Assembly: GCA_031279675.1 (NCBI GenBank)
Contig: JAITIB010000086.1
Location: 1-19,930, forward strand
Direction of reading: 5' to 3'
DNA: 19,930 nt
From: Puniceicoccales bacterium
GTDB taxonomy: Bacteria > Verrucomicrobiota > Verrucomicrobiia > Opitutales > UBA953
Part shown: positions 14,749 through 19,930 of the stretch, in pieces
Layout: each line of letters starts with the position of its first letter
How positions within the stretch are numbered: position 1 is the first letter of the stretch
Made by a program: the position numbers and the translations under genes
Notes under the pieces: model-generated
Told to the model about the DNA's origin: nothing
The model's input: only the letters and a program-made list of their open reading frames with translations
Databases searched by the model: none

Positions 14749-15675
14749 TCATGGCTTGAGCCAGCCATTGACCTTGAGCCATGCGGCCACGCAAGCCGTC
14801 CACGTCTGGCAAGGATATCCCGTCGGGCGGAGCCCGTAGCCATGCCCTCCGGTGGCGTAGAGGTGCAACTCCACGGGAACGCCCGCCTTGCGCATCGCGT
14901 TGTAATACACGATGCTGCTTTCCACGGGATACGGATCGTCCGCGGCATGGATCAATATCGCCGGTGGCGTCGCGCTCGTGACGGCGATTTCGGGGCCATT
15001 TTCCGCACCAGTTTCAAAAACATAGGCGGAGTAGAGCAATATGGTGAAATTGGGACGGCAACAATGCCCGTCAACGGCATCCACGGGCTCATACGTCCGC
15101 CGGGGCGCACTGGCGGACACAGCGCTCAGGTGCGCGCCCGCGGAAAAGCCCATGATGCCGATGCGCGCAGGGTCGAGCTTCCACTCCGCGGCCCGCGAAC
15201 GCACAAGGCTGAGCGCGCGTTGCGCATCCATGAGCTCCATCGCGCCCCGGCCGGCGTTCGCACGGGCGGGGACGCGGTATTTCAACACAACGCAGGTCAC
15301 GCCCAGCGCGTTCAGCCACGGGGCCATCTCGGTGCCCTCCATCGTGTAACTCAGAAAACTATAACATCCCCCGGGGCAGACAATGACGGCAGCGCCCGTG
15401 TTCTTGTCCGCGGGAGCAGGGAAAACCTCAATGCCCGGCGCCCAGACATCATTCACGTTAATGTGATCCCCGTGAACGTAGCCGCGCACAATCGTGCTGT
15501 ATTCCGTCCGCGCGGGAGCGGTCTCGCCCGGCGGTTGCGACGGCCACAACGGCAGCACCTTGCCGGAAGGCGCATACGCGACACGCTCCGTGGCAGGCGG
15601 CGGAGGCGGGGGCGTCCTTGGCAAGGTGGCGTCGCCGCCGGCATTCGGGGGTGTTTGAAGTATTATTCTGCTCAT
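14749..15675 (-). CDS. Alpha/beta hydrolase, carboxylesterase / acetylxylan-esterase-like
   Basis: The 308-residue protein has a complete alpha/beta hydrolase set: oxyanion-hole region CPGGCYSFLS (100-109), nucleophile elbow GFSAG with S178, an acid in HAADDPYP (D246 or D247) and H278 in GGHGYGLRP. It resembles the BD-FAE/Axe-type esterases that remove acetyl or feruloyl groups from plant polysaccharides, and related predicted xylanase/esterase proteins. ATG at 15675 is chosen because the 21 extra residues available from TTG at 15738 are basic and carry no family signal. The N-terminal 30 residues are Pro-rich, and no signal peptide is evident, so the protein may be cytoplasmic. It diverges from the DUF1080 gene across a 150-bp spacer. 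Carbohydrate context supports a glycan-ester substrate, by inference. Confidence 0.82.
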   Translation of the reverse strand: MSRIILQTPPNAGGDATLPRTPPPPPPATERVAYAPSGKVLPLWPSQPPGETAPARTEYSTIVRGYVHGDHINVNDVWAPGIEVFPAPADKNTGAAVIVCPGGCYSFLSYTMEGTEMAPWLNALGVTCVVLKYRVPARANAGRGAMELMDAQRALSLVRSRAAEWKLDPARIGIMGFSAGAHLSAVSASAPRRTYEPVDAVDGHCCRPNFTILLYSAYVFETGAENGPEIAVTSATPPAILIHAADDPYPVESSIVYYNAMRKAGVPVELHLYATGGHGYGLRPTGYPCQTWTACVAAWLKVNGWLKP

Positions 15676-15825
15676 GAGGGGAAACGTGATGTTTGTAAAA
15701 CGAGCCCGACCAATGGGGCCCCGCAGGCGCACTTTCAAGCCGTTCTTTTGTTTTTTCGCAAACTTTCACCCTTCCCCGTCGCGTAAAAGCTTGAGTCCCG
15801 CCCGGGGGAACACTGGACTGGGCGC
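15676..15825. other. Divergent spacer between esterase and DUF1080 genes
   Basis: The spacer should contain the promoters of both flanking transcription units. The T-rich stretch TTCTTTTGTTTTTTCGCAAACTTT starts near 15738. TTGAGT (15791-15796) sits 17 bp before TGGACT, a weak match to a plus-strand promoter. CCGCCCGGGG and GGGGCCCC are palindromic but unconvincing as operators. Nothing firm can be assigned. Confidence 0.25.
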
Positions 15826-16527
15826 ATGAAGATATTTGAGCGCCTATCCATGCTTTTGCGCACCCCAACCGCTCTCGGCGCCCTCATGACGCTTGGCATG
15901 GCACCCCTCGCCGACGCCACCTCAAAGGCCCCCGACGATGGCTTCCAACCGCTCTTTAACGGAAAAAACCTGGACGGGTGGGCGGGCGCCCTGGACTCCG
16001 TTCGCGTGCAGGACGGCACCCTGCAATGGAAACCCAAAAAGAGCGGCGTCCTTTACACCCGGGAACAATACGCCGACTTCATCGTGCGCTTCGAATTCAA
16101 ACTCCCGCCCGGCGCCAACAACGGGCTCGCCATCCGCTACCCGGGCACGGGCGACGCCGCCTACTCCGGCATGTGCGAACTGCAAATCCTCGACGACAAC
16201 TACGAAAAACACACACGCCACCGCATTGACCCGCGCCAAGCCCACGGCTCCGCCTACGGCATGGCCGCCGCCAAGCGCGGATTCCAACTCCCCGCCGGCG
16301 AATGGAACCGGCAGCAAGTCACCGTCATCGGCAGCACGCTCAAAGTGGAACTCAACGGCACCACCATCCTCGACACCGACCTCGCCCCAATCACCCGCAC
16401 CCTCGGCAACAAAGCCCATCCCGGCAAAGACCGCAAAACCGGACACTTCGGATTCACCGGGCACAACGACCCCGTCTCCTTCCGCAACATTCACATCAAA
16501 AAACTCCCCCCGAAAACCGCCCCATGA
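15826..16527 (+). CDS. DUF1080 (3-keto-disaccharide hydrolase domain) secreted protein
   Basis: The 233-residue protein has a signal-peptide-like N-terminus (basic start, hydrophobic TALGALMTLGMAPLA at about 15-29, likely cleavage after A31 or nearby). It is followed by one DUF1080 concanavalin-like jelly-roll domain, beginning with the diagnostic FQPLFNGKNLDGW (40-52) and continuing through GANNGLAIRYP (97-106) and CELQILDD (117-124). Members of this family cleave 3-keto glycosides formed by Gfo/Idh/MocA-type dehydrogenases. The stop overlaps the next gene's ATG as ATGA (16524-16527), tying it tightly to the Tat-exported oxidoreductase. Cell location is probably periplasm or outer envelope. 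Codons end almost exclusively in C. One GACGCCACC nonamer lies at 15913-15921. Confidence 0.9.
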   Translation: MKIFERLSMLLRTPTALGALMTLGMAPLADATSKAPDDGFQPLFNGKNLDGWAGALDSVRVQDGTLQWKPKKSGVLYTREQYADFIVRFEFKLPPGANNGLAIRYPGTGDAAYSGMCELQILDDNYEKHTRHRIDPRQAHGSAYGMAAAKRGFQLPAGEWNRQQVTVIGSTLKVELNGTTILDTDLAPITRTLGNKAHPGKDRKTGHFGFTGHNDPVSFRNIHIKKLPPKTAP

Positions 16528-17855
16528 AAACCAACGACCAGACCACCCGGCGCACCTTCCTCAAAACCCTCGGCCTCGCCACCGCCACCGCACCCTTCCT
16601 CGCCAACGGACTGCTTGCCGCCCCCCCCTCCCAACGCATCCGGCACGCCAGCTTCGGCGCCTCCGGAATGGCAAGGACCGACCTCGACGCCATTGCCCGC
16701 TGCCACAACGTCGAGATCGTCGCCATCTGCGACGTGGACACCGCGCGCATGGACGCCGTGAAAAAAGCCCACCCCAAGGCACGCTGCTACCAGGACTGGC
16801 GCGAACTCCTCGACAAGGAAGCCCGCCACATCGACTCCGTCAACATCTCAACCCCCGACCACATGCACGCCCCCATCGCCCTCGCCACCATGCAACTCGG
16901 CAAACACATTTACGCGCAAAAACCCCTCGCCCACAACCTCCACGAAACACGCCGCCTCGTCACCGAAGCACGCACCCGCAAACTCGTCACCCAAATGGGC
17001 ATCCAAGGACACGCCGGCGCCTACTTCCAAACCACCGTCCAACTCCTCAAGGGCGGCGCCATCGGCAAAATCAAGGAAATCCACTGCTGGTCCAACAAAC
17101 GCTGGGGCGACACCACCCCGCTCCCCACCCGCACCGACCCCATCCCACCCACCCTCAACTGGGACCTCTGGCTCGGCTGCGCCACCGCGCGCCCCTACCT
17201 CGGCAACGCCTATTACCACCCCGGCAACTGGCGCCGCCGCCTCGACTTCGGCGTCGGCACCCTCGGCGACATGGCCTGCCACATCCTCGACGCCGCATTT
17301 GACGCCCTCGGCCTCACCACCCCCATCACCATCACCTCCACCGGCGACGCCCCCACCCCGACCAACTGGCCCGTGAACACAAAAGTCACCTACCTCTTCA
17401 ACGGCACCCCCCACACCGCCACCCCAACCCTCCCCCTCACCTGGCATGACGGCGCCTCCGCCCCCCCCGCCGCCATCCTCGCCCCCCACCTCGAAGGCCG
17501 CAAACCAAGCAACGAAGGCAGCCTCTACATCGGCACCCACGGCATCCTCTACCTCCCCCACACGAGCGCCCCCCAGCTGCTCCCCACCGCCCAATTCACC
17601 CAATACGCAAAACCACGCCCCAAAAACCGCAACCACTGGGACGAATTCATCCAAGCCTGCCGCGGCAACGGCAAAACATCCGCAAACTTCGACTACGCCG
17701 GCCCGCTCACCGAAACCGTCCTCCTCGGCGGCGTCGCGCAACGCTTCCCCAACCGCACCCTGCGCTGGAACAGCCGCACACTCAACTTCGACCACCCCGA
17801 AGCCAACACCCACGTCCAACGCACCTACCGCAAAGGCTGGGAAATCCCGGCCTGA
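16524..17855 (+). CDS. Tat-exported Gfo/Idh/MocA family oxidoreductase
   Basis: The 443-residue protein starts with a twin-arginine signal (TRRTFLK at 8-14, then hydrophobic LGLATATAPFLANGLLAA). The NAD(P)-binding Rossmann region has FGASGMA at 44-50, with D70 of ICDVD as the usual acidic residue after the second strand. STPDHMHAP is at 109-117. The family's EKP motif reads QKP at 132-134, with the lysine kept. The dimerisation/catalytic segment LGDMACHILD (247-256) has the D and H expected for catalysis. Such exported members oxidise sugars or glycosides, often at C3, with tightly bound cofactor. ATG at 16524 is chosen for the signal and for the ATGA overlap with the DUF1080 gene; the longer frame from 16302 only reads through the upstream gene out of frame. 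Exact sugar unknown. Confidence 0.9.
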   Translation: MKTNDQTTRRTFLKTLGLATATAPFLANGLLAAPPSQRIRHASFGASGMARTDLDAIARCHNVEIVAICDVDTARMDAVKKAHPKARCYQDWRELLDKEARHIDSVNISTPDHMHAPIALATMQLGKHIYAQKPLAHNLHETRRLVTEARTRKLVTQMGIQGHAGAYFQTTVQLLKGGAIGKIKEIHCWSNKRWGDTTPLPTRTDPIPPTLNWDLWLGCATARPYLGNAYYHPGNWRRRLDFGVGTLGDMACHILDAAFDALGLTTPITITSTGDAPTPTNWPVNTKVTYLFNGTPHTATPTLPLTWHDGASAPPAAILAPHLEGRKPSNEGSLYIGTHGILYLPHTSAPQLLPTAQFTQYAKPRPKNRNHWDEFIQACRGNGKTSANFDYAGPLTETVLLGGVAQRFPNRTLRWNSRTLNFDHPEANTHVQRTYRKGWEIPA

Positions 17856-17987
17856 ACCCATTGCCACGACAAATCCCACCACGGCAAAAATCCCGCCTAA
17901 TAAAAACCCCCGCCCAACGTTCACCCCAACGCACAAGCACAAGACCCGAAACCATCACACCACCAACCCTCAAAACAAACCACCACC
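17856..17987. other. A/C-rich spacer
   Basis: This 132-bp spacer is almost devoid of G and T on the plus strand. TAATAA at 17898-17903 could serve as a -10 box, but no -35 hexamer sits at a suitable distance. No terminator stem and no Shine-Dalgarno before the ATG at 17988 (preceded by AAACCACCACC). Confidence 0.25.
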
Positions 17988-19298
17988 ATGAACCCGCACC
18001 ATTACAACCAAAACATCTCCAACGAACCGGCAAACTCCCTGCCCCCCATCCCCTACGAAACCCAGCTCACAACACCCGAGCTGACGACCCGCCAACGCCT
18101 CTGGCGCAAATTTGGCGGCGAAAGCTTCCTCATCTCCATCGCCTTCCACACCCTGCTCGCCATCGTCGCAATCTACTGGGCCGTCTCCACACTCACCACA
18201 ACCGCCGAAAAAAAACCACCCACCGACTTTGAAACCGCAGGCGGCGGCAGCAACGGCGAAAAAGTCACCCTCGCCGAGCACCGCATCAGCCCCAAGAACG
18301 TCCGCCAAAACGTCCGCACCCCCGCCAAGCTCGTCGCCAAATCCGCCGGCGGCATCACCCTGCCCGACATCCCCAACATGAACATGTCCTCACTCATGTC
18401 CGGCTCCAACTCACTCAACGCAGGCACACGCGGAACAGGCGGCGGACTGGGCGGCGGCGGAGACGGCCCCGGCTTCGGCCCCGGCAAAGGCGGACTCAGG
18501 GGCATGGTCTCCCCCTTCGGCATGTCCGGCCCCAACTCCATCGGCATCGAAGGCTCCCTCTACGACACCAAGCAAGCCCCCAACAAAGCCAAGAAAGATC
18601 CCGGAATAGGAGGCTACATCAACATCCAACGCGAACTCTTCGCCAAGCGCAACTGGGACACCACCTACCTCGACCAACGCTTCTACAAATCCGCGCGAAA
18701 ACTCTACCTCACACAAGTCCTCATCCCACTCAGGCAGGGCAACGCCGTCGATGCCCCCAAGGCATTCCAAGTCCAAAACGAAGTCCAACCCTCCCGCTGG
18801 ATCGCCCACTACAAAGGCACCGTCAAAGCCCCCTTCTCCGGCAAATTCCGCTTCGTCGGCGGCGCCGACGACTGGATGCGCGTGCGCTGGGCAAACAAAC
18901 TCGCACTCGAAACCGGATACTCCGCAAACTTCGTCCTCACCAGCAACGGCAGCGTCAAAAACAGCAGCGGCAAACCCCTCCCCGGCACAACCGACACCTA
19001 CCCCTACGGCGGCAGACGCCCCAACATGCACTGCGGCCCCTGGATCGAAGTCACACGCAACGCCGAATACCCCATCGAAATCGCCCTCGGCGAAACCCCC
19101 GGCGGCGAATTCTGCGCCGCCCTCGCATTCGAAAAATCCGACGAAAAAGGCAAACTCCACCTCTTCCGCATGTCAAAGGACGAAATCCCCGCGGAATACA
19201 CCAACGGCACCAAAGGCCACATCCCCGGAAACATCGACCTCGCCGGCGGCAACGTCGTCTGGGAACCCAAAATGGCGCGCGGCTACAGCAACAGATAA
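17988..19298 (+). CDS. Single-pass membrane protein with Gly-rich linker and PA14-like C-terminal domain
   Basis: I do not recognise a named family. The 436-residue protein has a polar, probably cytoplasmic N-terminus (1-46), one transmembrane helix at about 47-69 (FLISIAFHTLLAIVAIYWAV), a Lys/Pro-bearing stretch, and a flexible Gly-rich region (about 145-172). The C-terminal half includes AHYKGTVKAPFSGKFRFVGGADDWMRVRW (273-301). The Y-x-G-x-x-x-A-P-x-x-G-x-F-x-F-x-x-x-x-x-DDW pattern looks like the PA14 carbohydrate-binding beta-barrel. The topology (short cytoplasmic tail, TM helix, extended linker, periplasmic domain) resembles TonB-like or anti-sigma-like proteins, but the TonB C-terminal domain is absent. 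It lies between the Gfo/Idh/MocA gene and rnc (9 bp after its stop). A glycan-sensing or glycan-tethering role is inference. Confidence 0.75.
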   Translation: MNPHHYNQNISNEPANSLPPIPYETQLTTPELTTRQRLWRKFGGESFLISIAFHTLLAIVAIYWAVSTLTTTAEKKPPTDFETAGGGSNGEKVTLAEHRISPKNVRQNVRTPAKLVAKSAGGITLPDIPNMNMSSLMSGSNSLNAGTRGTGGGLGGGGDGPGFGPGKGGLRGMVSPFGMSGPNSIGIEGSLYDTKQAPNKAKKDPGIGGYINIQRELFAKRNWDTTYLDQRFYKSARKLYLTQVLIPLRQGNAVDAPKAFQVQNEVQPSRWIAHYKGTVKAPFSGKFRFVGGADDWMRVRWANKLALETGYSANFVLTSNGSVKNSSGKPLPGTTDTYPYGGRRPNMHCGPWIEVTRNAEYPIEIALGETPGGEFCAALAFEKSDEKGKLHLFRMSKDEIPAEYTNGTKGHIPGNIDLAGGNVVWEPKMARGYSNR

Positions 19299-19307
19299 CC
19301 CCAACGC

Positions 19308-19930
19308 ATGCCCCACTCCCACGCCACCCTCCAACAACGCATCGCCTACACCTTCCACGACCCAACCCTCCTCCAAACCGCCCTCACACACCCCAGCATC
19401 AAAGGCCACACCCCCGCCGCCCAAGACTACCAACGCCTCGAATTCCTCGGCGACGCCGTCCTCGGCCTCATCTTCGCCGAAACCCTCTACGCCACCGCCA
19501 CCCCCAACGCCACCGAAGGCGCCCTCTCCGAAGCCCGCGCCCACCTCGCACGCGGAAGCACCCTCGCCACCGCCGCCCGCCGCCTCCACCTCGCCCAACA
19601 CCTCCACACCACCCCCCACGGCGACACCCAACGCATCCGCAACACCGACACCGCAAGCGAAGACGCCCTCGAAGCCCTCTTCGGCGCCCTCTACCTCGAC
19701 GGCGGCCTCGACGCCGCGCGCACCCTCGCACGCCAACTCTTCGCCACCGAACTCCAAAACAACCTCACCCAACCCGAACAAAACCGCTCCCCCAAAAACC
19801 GCCTCCAAGAACACCTCCAGCAAACCAACAACACCCCACCCCCACGCATCGAATACCGCCTCGCCACCGAAACCGGCCCCCCCCACGCCCGCCACTTCAC
19901 CATGCAAGTCTGGGTCAACGACACCCTCCT
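19308..19930 (+). CDS. rnc: Ribonuclease III (3' end beyond window)
   Basis: The frame from ATG 19308 is open to the window edge, giving 207 residues and part of another codon. RNase III cuts double-stranded RNA in rRNA maturation and mRNA turnover. The signature RLEFLGDAVLG is at 43-53, with E45 and D49. The second metal-binding set is SEDALEALFGALYLDGG with D119 and E122. The double-stranded RNA-binding domain begins at SPKNRLQEHLQQ (about 164) and is cut by the edge. Position 42, often Glu in the E. coli-like ERLEFLGD, is Gln here, a common variant. Coding strand is extremely C-rich, and there is no Shine-Dalgarno. It lies 9 bp after the PA14-like gene. Confidence 0.93.
   Translation, partial: MPHSHATLQQRIAYTFHDPTLLQTALTHPSIKGHTPAAQDYQRLEFLGDAVLGLIFAETLYATATPNATEGALSEARAHLARGSTLATAARRLHLAQHLHTTPHGDTQRIRNTDTASEDALEALFGALYLDGGLDAARTLARQLFATELQNNLTQPEQNRSPKNRLQEHLQQTNNTPPPRIEYRLATETGPPHARHFTMQVWVNDTL

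Larger units (their letters stand above)
69..15921. repeat. Dispersed nonamer GACGCCACC, 16 exact copies
   Basis: Exact copies read on plus at 69, 1598, 2151, 3757, 3918, 10405, 11610 and 15913. Exact copies read on minus (GGTGGCGTC on plus) at 445, 3874, 6401, 11686, 11755, 12358, 14963 and 15625 (leftmost plus coordinate). All lie inside genes. Preceding base is C in 12 and G in 4; the flanks are otherwise unrelated, so these are not copies of a longer repeat. Reading frames used: Asp-Ala-Thr nine times, Thr-Pro-Pro three, Arg-Trp-Arg-Arg twice, Gly-Gly-Val once, Val-Ala-Ser once. None occurs from 15922 to the end, nor between 6410 and 10404. Confidence 0.85.

Noticed and set aside
15893..17302. 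469-codon frame on plus strand across DUF1080 and Gfo/Idh/MocA genes
   Set aside because: It is an out-of-frame Pro/Arg/His-rich reading overlapping two recognised genes.
16848..17942. 364-codon Gly/Val-rich frame on minus strand opposite the Gfo/Idh/MocA gene, and a similar one at 19173-19907 opposite rnc
   Set aside because: Mirror frames of C-ending codons; composition is not protein-like and the sense genes are certain.
19431..19433. Gln in place of the Glu preceding RLEFLGD in RNase III as a lost catalytic residue
   Set aside because: Gln at this position is a frequent natural variant in bacterial RNase III; the metal-binding E45, D49, D119 and E122 are kept.

Overview
The window is a dense, GC-rich bacterial chromosome segment. 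It carries housekeeping genes (rplY, pth, rpsF, ssb, rplI, dnaG, ahcY, metK, rsmD, rnc), lipid A-type acyltransferase chemistry pointing to a Gram-negative envelope, a prepilin-type secreted protein, and a Tat-exported Gfo/Idh/MocA oxidoreductase paired with a DUF1080 protein. This mix, with almost no Shine-Dalgarno sequences, best fits a member of the Verrucomicrobiota, probably Opitutaceae. That placement is inference from gene content, not a database match.

Layout. 3-113 is the 3' end of an unrecognised gene. 276-2207 (+) is a fusion of an LpxL-like acyltransferase and a GT9 (heptosyltransferase-like) domain. 2309-4014 (+) holds a dimeric-type dUTPase, a pseudopilin-like protein and RsmD. 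From 13356 down to 4175 all genes lie on the minus strand: metK-ahcY-dnaG, a 403-bp spacer with a tandem hairpin repeat, then rplY-pth-rpsF-ssb-rplI and an acetyl-CoA hydrolase/CoA-transferase gene. An MFS transporter (13502-14737, +) diverges from metK and converges on an alpha/beta hydrolase (14749-15675, -). From 15826 on, all genes are on plus: DUF1080 protein, Gfo/Idh/MocA protein (ATGA overlap), a single-pass membrane protein with a PA14-like domain, and rnc, which is cut by the window edge.

How the genes work together. metK and ahcY make S-adenosylmethionine and recycle its by-product S-adenosylhomocysteine. The ribosomal/ssb/pth block is a translation and replication operon that lacks the usual rpsR. 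The DUF1080 and Gfo/Idh/MocA pair looks like a 3-keto glycoside oxidation/cleavage module in the envelope.

Most unusual signal. The nonamer GACGCCACC occurs 16 times exactly (8 per strand), where well under one would be expected by chance. It is used in five of the six possible reading frames, and every Asp-Ala-Thr tripeptide found in the window is written with these same nine bases. The density of about one per 1.2 kb and the lack of strand bias resemble DNA-uptake sequences of Pasteurellaceae and Neisseria. Other points of interest are a primase without most of its zinc ligands, a four-copy 8-bp G-quadruplex repeat inside ssb, a small leader ORF with the only strong Shine-Dalgarno of the window overlapping metK, and a GT9 domain that has lost its hallmark residues.
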